Shown: positions 27,987 to 36,802, numbered from the stretch's first letter. The stretch is 64,000 nt of DNA from Natronincola ferrireducens (GCF_900100845.1 NZ_FNFP01000001.1:558001-622000), one strand, 5' to 3'. Made by a program: numbers and translations. The notes: generated by a model from the sequence alone, not told the origin.

Positions 27987-28979
27987 ATGAAAGGCAAGTC
28001 AATAAAATACGGCATTATCCTACTTATTCTAACCTATATATTTGTGGGATGCAGTCCAATAACTTTAATGGAGGAAAGTAGTATTGAAGAGTTGGAGGTC
28101 CAGGATGGAGAAGTAGTGATGGAACCTCGAATTAAAATGTTTGCCAGCTTCTACCCTCTATATGATTTTGCTAAAAAAGTAGGAGGCGATTTAGTAGATG
28201 TTTCCGTTGTTGTTCCCCATGCCATAGATCCCCACAGCTTTGACCCTTCTCCAAGGATTATAGCTCAACTGGAAACGGCAGATGTACTTATCTACAATGG
28301 ATTAGGGATGGAGCCTTGGATCGACGGTGTGTTGGAGATTTTTAAAGACAAAAATACGATTATCATCGAAGCCAATAAAGGATTAGAACTTATCAAATTT
28401 GAAGAAGATAATGGATATCATCATCATGAACATGATCATCATCATCATGATGGAGAATATGATCCTCATATTTGGATGGACCCCATCAATGTCATAAAAA
28501 TAGCAGAAGGAATCAAGGATGCCTTTGTGGAAATAGATCCTGAAAATATAGGATATTATGAAGAGAACTATATAAACTTTAGAAATCAATTGAAAAATCT
28601 TGATAAAGACTTTATAGAAGGTTTAGAGAAGGCTGTAGGGAGAAGAATATTGGTATCCCACTCTGCCTTTGGTTATTTAGCCAATAGGTATAATATAAAA
28701 GAAATAGCCGTTTCAGGTGTTTCACCCCATCAAGAGCCTAGTCCTGGGAGATTGGCAGAATTAACCGAAAAAGCTAAGGAGTTTAACTTAAAATATATAT
28801 TCTTTGAAGGTTTGGCAAATCCTAGAACTGCAGAAATTTTAGGTGAAGAAGCTAATTTAGAAGTGCTGACACTATACAACATAGAAGGTTTAACAGAGGA
28901 ACAGAGGGAATTTGGCGAAGATTACCTATCCCTAATGTATAAAAACCTAGAAAATCTAAAGAAAGCTTTGGTGGAATAA
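27987..28979 (+). CDS. znuA: Metal ABC transporter substrate-binding lipoprotein (ZnuA/AdcA type)
   Basis: Captures Zn2+ (or Mn2+) outside the cell. Signal peptide with lipobox FVGC at about residue 22; the mature protein starts the SBP class A-I fold at FASFYPLYDFAKKVGGD. Metal ligand His residues are in VPHAIDPHSFD and in SHSAFGYLANRY, and a His-rich flexible loop (HHHEHDHHHHD, about residues 146-156), typical of zinc rather than manganese proteins, follows. The frame is open from 27888, but AATCGGAGG precedes the ATG at 27987, which opens the signal peptide; 330 residues. Confidence 0.92.
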   Translation: MKGKSIKYGIILLILTYIFVGCSPITLMEESSIEELEVQDGEVVMEPRIKMFASFYPLYDFAKKVGGDLVDVSVVVPHAIDPHSFDPSPRIIAQLETADVLIYNGLGMEPWIDGVLEIFKDKNTIIIEANKGLELIKFEEDNGYHHHEHDHHHHDGEYDPHIWMDPINVIKIAEGIKDAFVEIDPENIGYYEENYINFRNQLKNLDKDFIEGLEKAVGRRILVSHSAFGYLANRYNIKEIAVSGVSPHQEPSPGRLAELTEKAKEFNLKYIFFEGLANPRTAEILGEEANLEVLTLYNIEGLTEEQREFGEDYLSLMYKNLENLKKALVE

Positions 28980-29726
28980 ATGGCAGCAATAGCAGAGGTT
29001 AAAGATTTATCCTTTCAATATGATACTATACCTATATTAACAAATGTAAATTTCAGTATTCAACAAGGGGATTTTATGGGGATTGTTGGACCAAATGGTT
29101 CAGCTAAGAGTACCCTTGTGAAGCTCCTGCTGGGGTTATTAAAACCTCAGCAGGGCAAAATTTATTTAATGGGTAGGCCAATAGAAGCCTTTAGGCAGTG
29201 GCACAAGATTGGTTATATCTCTCAAAGAGTCAGAAACTTTAACAATAGCTTTCCTGCCACAGTAGAGGAAATCATTGCAGCTAACCTATATCATCAAATG
29301 GGAATTTTTAAATTTTTACGAAGAGTTCATCGTGGGAAAGTAGATAGGGTGCTGGAAATTGTAGGGATGAGGGAGTATAAGGATAGGCTTATTGGCACCT
29401 TGTCAGGAGGAGAACAGCAGAGAATTTTTATAGCTCGGACTCTAATTAGTAATCCTAAAATTATTTTTATGGATGAACCTCTAGTTGGAGTTGATATAGC
29501 ATCCCAAGAAAAATTTTATGCCCTAATGTGTAAGTTAAATAAAGAGATGGGAATAACCCTAGTAATGGTTTCCCATGACTTAGGGGTAATTACTGACTAT
29601 ACCAATCGTGTTGCCTGTGTAGGTAACCGCAAAATATTTGTTCATCAATCCAAGTCCTTTAACGAGGAGGAGTATATTAGAAATGTCTATGGAGATAGGG
29701 CTAGACTCCTTCAGCATAGACATTAG
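28980..29726 (+). CDS. znuC: Metal ABC transporter ATP-binding protein
   Basis: Drives the ZnuB permease. 248 residues with Walker A GPNGSAKST (about residues 37-45), signature LSGGEQQR, Walker B IIFMDEPLVGVD and switch His in VSHDLG. The Walker A carries Ala where most ATPases have the Gly before the Lys; the Lys-Ser-Thr is intact. The ATG directly follows the znuA stop (TAAATG), so the two are translationally coupled. Confidence 0.93.
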   Translation: MAAIAEVKDLSFQYDTIPILTNVNFSIQQGDFMGIVGPNGSAKSTLVKLLLGLLKPQQGKIYLMGRPIEAFRQWHKIGYISQRVRNFNNSFPATVEEIIAANLYHQMGIFKFLRRVHRGKVDRVLEIVGMREYKDRLIGTLSGGEQQRIFIARTLISNPKIIFMDEPLVGVDIASQEKFYALMCKLNKEMGITLVMVSHDLGVITDYTNRVACVGNRKIFVHQSKSFNEEEYIRNVYGDRARLLQHRH

Positions 29727-29746
29727 AGGAATAGAGGGGAAAAAGT

Positions 29747-30601
29747 ATGCCAGAAATTTTAACCTATAGCTTTATGCAACGGGCTTTTGTTGCAGGGATT
29801 ATGGTGGCCTTAGTATGTCCTACCATTGGGATATTTATTGTATTACGAAGGTTATCTATGATTGGAGATACTTTGTCCCATGTAGCCCTAGCAGGTGTGG
29901 CGGCAGGTATGCTGGGGGGCATTTATCCCACTTATTCAGCTTTGATTTTTTCTATATTGGCAGCAATTGGTGTAGAAAAGCTGAGAAAGACCTTCAAGGA
30001 TTATGAAGAACTATCTATTGCCATCATTTTGTCAATCGGGATAGGCTTGGCAACGATTTTAATTAGTATAGGAAGCTCCAATGCTGCTATTTTCAGTTAT
30101 TTATTTGGAAGCATTGCTTTGGTTTCCAACAAAGATGTGGTAGTAGTGGTGTTTTTAAGTATCTTCATCATGGCATCAGTGATTTTTCTTTATAGAGGAT
30201 TATTTTATATCACCTTTGATGAGGAAGCTGCTGCATTATCAGGGGTACCTATAAAATGGATGAATTTATATTTTATTATTTTAATTGGTATAACCATTGC
30301 AATATCAATGCGAATTGTAGGAATTTTACTGGTTTCCTCCTTAATGGTGGTGCCGGTGGCTACTAGCTTACAAATAGGTAAAAGCTTTAAAAAGACTTGG
30401 ATTTATTCCCTTTTATTTGCCCTATTATCAGTACTGACGGGATTGACGGTTTCCTTTTATGGAGACTTAGCTCCAGGGGGCACCATTGTTTTATCGGGGG
30501 TATTTATTTTAATTATAACGATTATTATCAAAAACATACAAAAAAAGCTGCAAACTGTTAAAAAAGTAAGTAAAGTGAACTTTTTTATGGACAAAGGTTG
30601 A
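29747..30601 (+). CDS. znuB: Metal ABC transporter permease
   Basis: 284-residue ABC-3 family permease with about eight membrane helices. Recognisable family stretches are FIVLRRLSMIGDTLSHVALAG (about residues 26-45) and MRIVGILLVSSLMVVPVATS. AGGGGAAA precedes the ATG 20 bases after znuC. Last gene of the znuACB operon; a MITE-like copy begins 55 bases downstream. Confidence 0.93.
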   Translation: MPEILTYSFMQRAFVAGIMVALVCPTIGIFIVLRRLSMIGDTLSHVALAGVAAGMLGGIYPTYSALIFSILAAIGVEKLRKTFKDYEELSIAIILSIGIGLATILISIGSSNAAIFSYLFGSIALVSNKDVVVVVFLSIFIMASVIFLYRGLFYITFDEEAAALSGVPIKWMNLYFIILIGITIAISMRIVGILLVSSLMVVPVATSLQIGKSFKKTWIYSLLFALLSVLTGLTVSFYGDLAPGGTIVLSGVFILIITIIIKNIQKKLQTVKKVSKVNFFMDKG

Positions 30602-30655
30602 CATAGATAAGGGGAAAGAATATTATTAATATATAATAATATAATTATATATTAA

Positions 30656-30785
30656 GGCTATGTTAAACATAGATGTTGATATTGTATAAATAAAATCATG
30701 ACAAGATACTGAGGGATTGTCACTCTGAGATGACAGAACCCCAGAATTCATAGAATGCTAAAATCAACAATAGTGTTTAACAGAG
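30656..30785 (+). repeat. MITE-like repeat, copy 2
   Basis: 130-bp element. Left end GGCTATGTTAAACATAGATG and right end CTCTGTTAAACACTATTG (read on the other strand) form imperfect terminal inverted repeats of about 26 bases. The first 66 bases are almost the same as the truncated copy at 34533. It fills the gap between znuB and the thioredoxin-like gene. Confidence 0.82.
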
Positions 30786-30809
30786 GGTATGGTAAAAGGA
30801 GGAGGAAAT

Positions 30810-31043
30810 ATGATAGTTAAAGTACTGGGATCAGGATGTAAAAATTGTAACATCTTAGAGGAAAATGTGAAGGAAGCCCTAAAGCAGTTGGATTTTGAAG
30901 CAACGGTGGAAAAGGTAACAGACTTTAAATCTATTGCAGAGCATGGTGTAATGAAAACCCCAGGCCTAGTAGTAGATGGAACTGTAGTATCTACTGGAAA
31001 AGTATTAAAGGTTGAAGAAATTAAAAAACTACTAAAGAGCTAA
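30810..31043 (+). CDS. Small thioredoxin-like redox protein
   Basis: 77-residue thioredoxin-fold protein (redox-active disulfide protein 2 type) with active site GSGCKNC at residues 8-14 and the cis-Pro loop VMKTPGLVVDG. Family members are found in anaerobes and act on undefined disulfides. The frame opens at 30789, but AAAGGAGGAGG fits the ATG at 30810. It starts 25 bases after a MITE-like repeat, which may supply part of its 5' leader. Confidence 0.85.
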   Translation: MIVKVLGSGCKNCNILEENVKEALKQLDFEATVEKVTDFKSIAEHGVMKTPGLVVDGTVVSTGKVLKVEEIKKLLKS

Positions 31044-31115
31044 GGCTGGAGCTTTTATATGATTTGTAGACCTTTATTCTAATTTCAAGCTTATAATTTC
31101 CTATTGTTGGTTATC

Positions 31116-31158
31116 AAAAAGTCTGGAGCTAAAATTGATTTTAACTCCAGACTTTTTT
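31116..31158. terminator. Bidirectional terminator
   Basis: Stem 31116-31135 with 31138-31158 (core AAAAAGTCTGGAG/CTCCAGACTTTTTT), A-tract on the left and T-tract on the right, between the convergent thioredoxin-like and DUF1858 genes. Confidence 0.85.
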
Positions 31159-31180
31159 GCATATCAATAAATACAGCTTA

Positions 31181-31366
31181 TTATTGATTAAGCTTTTCCA
31201 ATAAAACATTTACATCAATACCATGAACAGCTGCAGCTTGACCCAATGTTTCCATTTGAGCAGAAGGACAACCTAGGCATCCCATACCAAAAGACATTAA
31301 AATAGAAACGGCATTAGGGTTAATTTTTAAAACTTCACTGATTTTTGTATCTTGTGTAATTTTCAT
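31181..31366 (-). CDS. DUF1858 domain protein (hybrid-cluster-protein-associated redox disulfide domain)
   Basis: 61-residue protein matching the DUF1858 fold: KITQDTKISEVLKINPNAV, then SFGMGCLGCPSAQMETLGQAA with a CxxC pair (Cys30/Cys33). These domains are often linked with hybrid cluster protein or other anaerobic redox enzymes. AGGAGG precedes the ATG. A Crp/Fnr-type palindrome sits upstream, at about -63 from a TATAAT-based start. Confidence 0.88.
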   Translation of the reverse strand: MKITQDTKISEVLKINPNAVSILMSFGMGCLGCPSAQMETLGQAAAVHGIDVNVLLEKLNQ

Positions 31367-31455
31367 GGATTATAACCTCCTATTTTTAATAAGTTCTTTA
31401 TCCTTATTATACAATGAACTACCTTCAATAAATATTACAAAAATCACAAAATAAA

Positions 31456-31469
31456 GTGATATATATCAC
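31456..31469. promoter_or_regulatory. Crp/Fnr-family binding site
   Basis: Perfect palindrome GTGATATATATCAC in the divergent region between the DUF1858 gene and the methyltransferase. For the DUF1858 gene, a -10 TATAAT (31406-31411, minus) puts the site centre near -63, a class I activation position. The Crp/Fnr-type regulator at 32412 is the obvious candidate. Confidence 0.55.
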
Positions 31470-31624
31470 ATATAGGAAAAGTTTACCTGAATTAGATGGG
31501 AAGAACGATGTAATTAACCTTAGATTAGGTTATAATATATAAAAATAATGATGACCTTTTTAGTTCTTTAGCCTAAGTAAAAAATGGTATAGATATAAAA
31601 AGTATAAAAATAGGAGGAGATAGA

Positions 31625-32365
31625 ATGGGATTTTATGAAGAATTCAGTAAATATTATGATTATGTTTTTCCTACAGGAGATCCTCAACTAAATTTTATTA
31701 AAAAGAGGATTACAGACTCTACGAATACTATATTAGATATTGCTTCAGGGACAGGGAACTATGCTATAGCATTGGCTGAGAAGGGGTTTGACATTTCGGC
31801 TATTGATTTAGACAAAGGAATGATTGAAGAAACAAAGGTAAAGGCAAAGGAAAAGGGAATTTTATTAAATACATATGTGGGAGATATGAAGGAGCTGGAT
31901 AAGCACTTCCAGAGGGAAACCTTTGATGTTGTATTTTGTATTGGCAATTCCCTTGTGCATTTGACACAGCTGGAGGAAATACAGCAGACTTTAAATCAAA
32001 TGTACTATATTTTAAAAGAGGGGGGGAACCTCCTATTGCAAATTATTAATTATGATAAAATCATTCAATACAATATAGACGGTTTACCTACTATAGAAAA
32101 TAAAGAGGTGGGAGTTAAATTCATTAGGAAATATGTTTATGAAGAGGAAAAACGATTAATTCACTTTAATACAGAGCTTATCGTAACAAAAGGCGAAGAA
32201 GAAGCGGTCTATAGGAACTCTGTACCCCTATATCCCCTGCAAAGTCAACAACTAATAGGTATGCTGCAAAATGCAGGATTTAAAACTATTGATTTGTTTG
32301 GAGGGTTTCAAGAGGAGCCCTACAAAGAAGAAAGCTATGGAATCGTAGTAGCTGCTAAAAAATAG
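31625..32365 (+). CDS. Class I SAM-dependent methyltransferase
   Basis: 246 residues. The SAM-binding motif I is ILDIASGTGNYAIALAEKG (about residues 36-54), with acidic motif II AIDLDKGM and CIGNSLVHL as motif IV. The C-terminal half is a beta-rich extension common in small-molecule methyltransferases. Substrate unknown. AGGAGGAG precedes the ATG, with the Crp/Fnr-family gene 46 bases downstream. Confidence 0.85.
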   Translation: MGFYEEFSKYYDYVFPTGDPQLNFIKKRITDSTNTILDIASGTGNYAIALAEKGFDISAIDLDKGMIEETKVKAKEKGILLNTYVGDMKELDKHFQRETFDVVFCIGNSLVHLTQLEEIQQTLNQMYYILKEGGNLLLQIINYDKIIQYNIDGLPTIENKEVGVKFIRKYVYEEEKRLIHFNTELIVTKGEEEAVYRNSVPLYPLQSQQLIGMLQNAGFKTIDLFGGFQEEPYKEESYGIVVAAKK

Positions 32366-32411
32366 GTAACATTTAAGTTTGTAGGTTTTGTAGTCAAAAG
32401 GGGGTTATGAA

Positions 32412-33098
32412 ATGAAAAATGTAGCAATAAATATTTTAAAAAAAATGCCAGTGTTTACACACTTAAAGGATGAAGATATAGAAAAAATCAGTAAAATCAG
32501 TACTGAAAGACATTTTAAAAAAGGAACGATTATTTTTATGGAGGGAGATCCTGGGGAAGCCTTCTATTTTATTAAGTCTGGAAAGGTAAAAGTATACAAG
32601 ACTACCCCCGATGGGAGGGAGCATATTTTCACCATCCTGTCGGAGGGAGGGGTTTTTGCAGAAGTAACCTTATTTAATGATATTTGTTATCCTGCTTCAG
32701 CGGAAATTCTAGAGGATGCTGAAATTGGTATGATTAAAAATAAGGATCTAGAGGACTTGGTACGAACCAATGCAGAAATTGCTCTACAGATTATCAAGGT
32801 TCTTAGCAAAAAACTTTTTTATTCTCAACAAAAGGTAAAGGAATTAGCTTTAGGAGATACCTATAGCCGTATTGCTAAAAGTCTTTTAACCTTTGCTGAT
32901 GACCATGGGACTGAAAAAGAAGATGGTATTGAAATGAAATTAAACATATCTAGACAGGAATTGGCAAATATGATAGGAACAGCGAGGGAAACCGTTAGTC
33001 GAGCCCTAAGTCAATTTAAAAAGGAGGGTTCTATTGAAATTCAAGGAAAAAAAATTATTATAAAGAATATGGAAAAATTAAAGAGCTGGATTCAATAG
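32412..33098 (+). CDS. Crp/Fnr family transcriptional regulator
   Basis: 228 residues: cyclic-nucleotide-like sensor domain (residues 10-125, with KGTIIFMEGDPGEAFYFIKSG and FAEVTLFND) and a C-terminal winged helix with recognition segment SRQELANMIGTARETVSRAL (about residues 180-199). No N-terminal Cys cluster as in FNR; single cysteine in the sensor domain (NDICYPAS), so the effector is unknown. The GTGA-N6-TCAC site at 31456 fits this family's recognition helix. Confidence 0.9.
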   Translation: MKNVAINILKKMPVFTHLKDEDIEKISKISTERHFKKGTIIFMEGDPGEAFYFIKSGKVKVYKTTPDGREHIFTILSEGGVFAEVTLFNDICYPASAEILEDAEIGMIKNKDLEDLVRTNAEIALQIIKVLSKKLFYSQQKVKELALGDTYSRIAKSLLTFADDHGTEKEDGIEMKLNISRQELANMIGTARETVSRALSQFKKEGSIEIQGKKIIIKNMEKLKSWIQ

Positions 33099-33102
33099 AC
33101 TA

Positions 33103-33158
33103 TTGATTTTTATAGAAAAAAGGTGTATTATATATATACCCCCCCAATAGGGGAGGGG
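33103..33158 (+). promoter_or_regulatory. Promoter with a CsoR-type operator at the transcription start
   Basis: -35 TTGATT (33103-33108), 17 bases, -10 TATTAT (33126-33131), immediately followed by ATACCCCCCCAATAGGGG (33136-33153) plus AGGGG. The C-run/G-run dyad bounded by AT bases is the pattern recognised by CsoR/RcnR repressors, and a csoR-like gene is the next gene but one. Confidence 0.6.
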
Positions 33159-33182
33159 AAAACTACTGGGAGGGATGTATAT

Positions 33183-33662
33183 ATGAAAAACTCAATTATG
33201 AAATGGTCATGGATTTTCATGGTATTATTTTTCACATTAGCTATTGTAGATATTCGTTTTGGGATTTTAGGACTACTATGTATGGGAACACCAGTATATT
33301 TAGCTCTTCGTGGTGGCGGTAGAGTTCATTGTGCTAAATACTGCCCGAGGGGATCTCTATTTGGTGTATTTTTAGATAAAGTAAGCTTTAGAAATAATCT
33401 ACCAAAATCCTTTAAAACTAAAACAGTTAAAAATATTATGCTGGTTTGGATGCTAGGGATGTTTAGTATTTCTTTAGTTATGGCGGGGGGAGACTTTACA
33501 AAAACAGCCTTTGCTATTGTTAGGATGATGACGGTATCTACCTTAGTAGGTGTTGTGATGGGAGTTGTTTTTCAACCAAGAAGCTGGTGTACCGTATGTC
33601 CTATGGGGTATGCAACTGGATTGATTGAAAAAAACCAAAAAAAATCTCGAAAAGCTGCTTAA
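33183..33662 (+). CDS. Membrane-bound [4Fe-4S] protein (NapH/polyferredoxin-like, short)
   Basis: 159 residues with about four membrane helices and two short Cys motifs on the same side, HCAKYCPRGS (about residue 46) and WCTVCPMGYATG (about residue 139), as in the membrane part of NapH/CcoG-type proteins but without their ferredoxin domains. It probably handles electrons or metal at the membrane. GGGAGGG lies 8 bases before the ATG at 33183; the earlier in-frame GTG at 33123 would place the operator inside the coding region and is rejected. Likely regulated by the CsoR-like repressor encoded downstream. Confidence 0.75.
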   Translation: MKNSIMKWSWIFMVLFFTLAIVDIRFGILGLLCMGTPVYLALRGGGRVHCAKYCPRGSLFGVFLDKVSFRNNLPKSFKTKTVKNIMLVWMLGMFSISLVMAGGDFTKTAFAIVRMMTVSTLVGVVMGVVFQPRSWCTVCPMGYATGLIEKNQKKSRKAA

Positions 33663-33736
33663 ACATTGTAGAAATGGCAAAAACTTTATATAATTGAAGA
33701 ATGATGATAGTATGAACCCTAAAAGGAAGTGAAGAC

Positions 33737-33997
33737 ATGGATCAACAACAAATTAGAAAAGACATATTGAATCGACTAAAGACCATCAAGGGACATATTC
33801 AAGGAATTGAAAAAATGATTGAAGAAGAGAAAGCCTGTGATGATGTATTATTGCAAATAGCAGCAGTAAAATCCTCCCTAGAGAAGGTGGGGTCCATCAT
33901 TGTAGAAGACCATGCCAAGGAGTGTTTGCTGAGGGAAAACATCACAAGAGATGAAGTAGATAAAATTTTAAAAACCATTATGAAGTTTTCAAAATAA
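33737..33997 (+). CDS. csoR: CsoR family metal-sensing transcriptional repressor
   Basis: 86-residue all-helical repressor of the CsoR/RcnR/FrmR family. The Cu(I) ligand set of CsoR is visible: Cys35 (EKACDDVL), His60 (EDHAKE) and Cys64 (KECL), in the order C-(24)-H-(3)-C. This favours copper sensing over formaldehyde (FrmR) or persulfide (CstR) sensing. It follows the membrane Fe-S protein and its operator-like sequence at 33136, so autoregulation of the pair is likely. Confidence 0.85.
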   Translation: MDQQQIRKDILNRLKTIKGHIQGIEKMIEEEKACDDVLLQIAAVKSSLEKVGSIIVEDHAKECLLRENITRDEVDKILKTIMKFSK

Positions 33998-34032
33998 CAC
34001 CTTGTCTGATCAAGAGAAGGTGTTATTTTCCT
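33995..34032 (+). terminator. Terminator after csoR
   Basis: TAACACCTT (33995-34003) pairs with AAGGTGTTA (34017-34025), with further inner pairing, followed by TTTTCCT. It starts on the csoR stop codon. Confidence 0.75.
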
Positions 34033-34198
34033 CTATAGAATTTGTTAATAGCCTAACTCCTGCTTTATAAGGATTACCTTTGTAATATAATGATGGGCTT
34101 AGAAAAAAGCTTCTAGAATGGCAACTAGAAGAATAGGAGTATATATTTTCTGCAATGAAACAAAATAATGAAAGAAAAATAAATGAAGGAGTGAATCT

Positions 34199-34405
34199 AT
34201 GGAGTCCAATAAAGATGTTGTTTCCTTTATTGCAGAGTTAGATGAAAAAAAGAACTTTTTTCACAATGTCAATGAAATTAACAAATATAATATGGGGGCT
34301 ATTGTAGAATTAATACAATATCAAAATATCAAGGAGTATGGTGAATCTTTATACACTAGAGAGGAAATAAGACGAGGTATTAAAAAATATACTCAAGGCA
34401 GTTAA
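34199..34405 (+). CDS. Hypothetical 68-residue protein
   Basis: Unrecognised small soluble protein, acidic N-terminus and basic helical C-terminus (YTREEIRRGIKKYTQGS). AAGGAG lies 7 bases before the ATG, which supports translation. No Cys, membrane segment or signal peptide. Flanked by the csoR terminator and a truncated MITE-like repeat. Confidence 0.6.
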   Translation: MESNKDVVSFIAELDEKKNFFHNVNEINKYNMGAIVELIQYQNIKEYGESLYTREEIRRGIKKYTQGS

Positions 34406-34532
34406 CATAAATCCATTAAAAGATTCTTTTGATAATAGGGGTGTGTATAGAGTATAGATTGTATACCACTAACCATACTTGAGAAAATTATAGGATTAAT
34501 AAAAAACATATAAATATCATTACATTAGTTTT

Positions 34533-34602
34533 GGCTATGTTAAAGATAGATGTTGATATTGTATAAATAAAACTATGACAAGATGTTGAGGGATTATCCC
34601 TT
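34533..34602 (+). repeat. MITE-like repeat, truncated copy
   Basis: About 70 bases nearly the same as the left half of copy 2 (30656), starting GGCTATGTTAAAGATAGATG and losing similarity after GAGGGATTATCC. The right terminal repeat is absent. The rest of the 34406-34715 gap is AT-rich with nothing else seen. Confidence 0.7.
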
Positions 34603-34728
34603 ATTTTTAAAAGTAAAATAGGATAATATAATAGTAGAATTCAAATTTTGTTACCAATAGTTCAACTGTTTGTTATGCTGATCTTTGGGTATTTATAATT
34701 TGAAAATGATTTTGAGGAGGAATTTATT

Positions 34729-34959
34729 ATGTCAAAGGAAGTAATTGTTTTTACAAGCAATACATGCCCCCACTGCGTAACAGTGAAGGAGTTTCTTTCA
34801 CAAAAAGGTGTTAGTTATACAGAAAGAAATGTACAGACGGACCCATCCGCTAGAAAAGAATTAATGCAAAAAGGTTTTATGGCTGTGCCAGTAGTTGAAA
34901 TTGGTGGAGAAACCATCGTAGGATTTGATAAGGATAAAATTGAAGAGTTATTAAAATAA
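34729..34959 (+). CDS. Glutaredoxin-like protein
   Basis: 76-residue glutaredoxin/NrdH-type thioredoxin-fold protein with active site NTCPHC (residues 11-16), cis-Pro loop [10 protein letters not shown] and the C-terminal [13 protein letters not shown] helix common in this group. Probably reduces disulfides or mixed thiols in the cytoplasm. GAGGAGG precedes the ATG. Ends in a bidirectional terminator shared with the convergent H-NOX receptor gene. Confidence 0.88.
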   Translation: MSKEVIVFTSNTCPHCVTVKEFLSQKGVSYTERNVQTDPSARKELMQKGFMAVPVVEIGGETIVGFDKDKIEELLK

Positions 34960-34996
34960 AATTTAAGGCGAAGAATTTTTCTTCGCCTTAAATTTT
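34958..34996. terminator. Bidirectional terminator between glutaredoxin and H-NOX receptor genes
   Basis: Perfect 18-bp stem (34958-34975 with 34979-34996) and 3-base loop, with an A-tract before and a T-tract after. The right arm contains the stop codon of the minus-strand receptor gene. Confidence 0.85.
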
Positions 34997-36802
34997 GTAT
35001 TTTTGCAGTTCATTTTTAAAGTTTTTAGTAAGATCCTCTAATAAGGCAATGTTTTCAGAAAGGTCCTTTACCTTTTCAGAGTATTGAGTAACGTTGGCAC
35101 TCATTTCTTCTGATGCTGCTGAGTTTTCTTCAGAAATAGCAGCTAAAGAATGGATATTTTCAACAACTTTTGTAAGATTGTTGGTTTCTGTCGATAATTG
35201 ATCAATAAGTTTTACGATGATATTGGCAACACCAACAATTTGGTTAGTGGAGGATTGATTATCAATGGTTACCTTTTCTAGGGTAGCATTGCTTGACTCC
35301 AATTGATGATATTGGGTTTCGATGGCCTTTACAAAACCTTCTATCTGCTGTATAAAGAAGACCAGATTAGCATTAATATCCTTTACGGCGGATTTAGAGT
35401 TTTCAGCTAACTTCCGTATTTCCTGAGCAACTACTGTAAAGCCCCTCCCAGCCTCACCGGCACTGGCGGCCTCGATAGCAGCATTTAATGCTAAAAGATT
35501 GGTCTGATCTGCTATAGATTCCACAGTAGAACTGATCTCCATAATTTTTGTAGCCTGTAGAGAAAGATCCTTACCCTGATAATTAACAGTAGAGAAATTA
35601 TCCTTTACTTCGTTAATCATAGCAGTAACATTTTTTACATCATTAAAGGAAGTTTCTAAATCCTTTACAGCTCCTTCCAATTGATTCTTTCCTTCTGTTT
35701 CCTCCTCTACAATTTTATTTAAGGTGGAAATATATTCATCTAAAATTCCAACAGCCCCTTCAGTCTCTTCCGCCTGATTAGTGGCACTCAACGCCACCTC
35801 GTGAACTACAGCAGCGATAGAGTCAGATAAATTCTTCATATTTTCAGCTATGATAGAAAATTCATGGACAAAGTTATTCATGTCATCGGTGCCACCCTTG
35901 AGGAACAAAAAGTCTTTCTTTATAGTAGCCTTTGTTTCATTAAAAAGATGAAAGGTATCCTCAAAGGTATCCTTGGTTTTAACCACTGTTTTACTTCCAA
36001 AATCATAGTTTCTAATTTTTTTCATCTCTGATAGAAAAAATCCCATAGGCTGAAGAACTATAGATGCACCTACATAGGTTGTTATTAAAGCTACAGAAGA
36101 AATAACTATGCTGGATAGCCAACTCTCCCCTCCCATCATAATCAGGCAAGTAATAAATAGGATGATGGTGGTAAATAGACTGATTTTCAGTGGAATACTT
36201 TTTAAAAAACCAAAGCCCAAAATTTTTGTCGGGGTAGCATGATGAATCTTATCAGGAGATTTTTCTAGCTTAATATTAACCCTCATATATTTTTTTCCAT
36301 CAGGGGTGGTACCAGAGTCTAAGATATTAACGTCTATTTTTTCATCAAAATAAGCGGCACTACCCTCTAAAAGCCCTAAAAAGTAATCAAACAATCCTCT
36401 TTTAGATTGATAGGTTATTTCTATCTCTTTTTCACCTATCTCTTTAGCTAAGAGCCTAGGAGGATTAGCCCCCTTAATCATTTTTGTTAATTGGGAATGT
36501 ACATCATCCATCATCATAAGAAAGCCCTTGAGACTATATCTTTCAAAATAAGAAGGAAACCACTTTTGAAAGGAGTTAATGTTTTGTCTTCCAACCTCTC
36601 TCCATATGACTTCAACAGGTTTATTAACTTTTTTTGCAATAACAGAGAATACTAAGAAAATTTCATCATCAGGAATCTCCTCTAGAGGAGTGATAATTCT
36701 GTCAACATTCCAACCTGCTCTATTAATTCCTTCATTTACCACTTCATCCCCAAAGAGACTTCGGAGACTATTTAACCATGTAGAAACAACAGTACCCTTC
36801 AC
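34988..36802 (-). CDS. Chemotaxis receptor with N-terminal heme H-NOX (HNOB) sensor domain
   Basis: 604-residue gas sensor. Residues 1-185 are an H-NOX domain that keeps the numbering of the Thermoanaerobacter (Caldanaerobacter) H-NOX without gaps: heme ligand His102, Pro115, the YxSxR motif Tyr131/Ser133/Arg135, and the distal pocket Trp9, Asn74 and Tyr140 that stabilise bound O2 in that protein. Two membrane helices follow (about residues 205-255), then a HAMP-like linker and an MCP signalling domain with tip [16 protein letters not shown]. The sensor is therefore cytoplasmic. GTG start after GAGGTGA. Predicted to bind O2 and NO and steer motility away from oxidants. Confidence 0.93.
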   Translation of the reverse strand: MKGTVVSTWLNSLRSLFGDEVVNEGINRAGWNVDRIITPLEEIPDDEIFLVFSVIAKKVNKPVEVIWREVGRQNINSFQKWFPSYFERYSLKGFLMMMDDVHSQLTKMIKGANPPRLLAKEIGEKEIEITYQSKRGLFDYFLGLLEGSAAYFDEKIDVNILDSGTTPDGKKYMRVNIKLEKSPDKIHHATPTKILGFGFLKSIPLKISLFTTIILFITCLIMMGGESWLSSIVISSVALITTYVGASIVLQPMGFFLSEMKKIRNYDFGSKTVVKTKDTFEDTFHLFNETKATIKKDFLFLKGGTDDMNNFVHEFSIIAENMKNLSDSIAAVVHEVALSATNQAEETEGAVGILDEYISTLNKIVEEETEGKNQLEGAVKDLETSFNDVKNVTAMINEVKDNFSTVNYQGKDLSLQATKIMEISSTVESIADQTNLLALNAAIEAASAGEAGRGFTVVAQEIRKLAENSKSAVKDINANLVFFIQQIEGFVKAIETQYHQLESSNATLEKVTIDNQSSTNQIVGVANIIVKLIDQLSTETNNLTKVVENIHSLAAISEENSAASEEMSANVTQYSEKVKDLSENIALLEDLTKNFKNELQKYKI

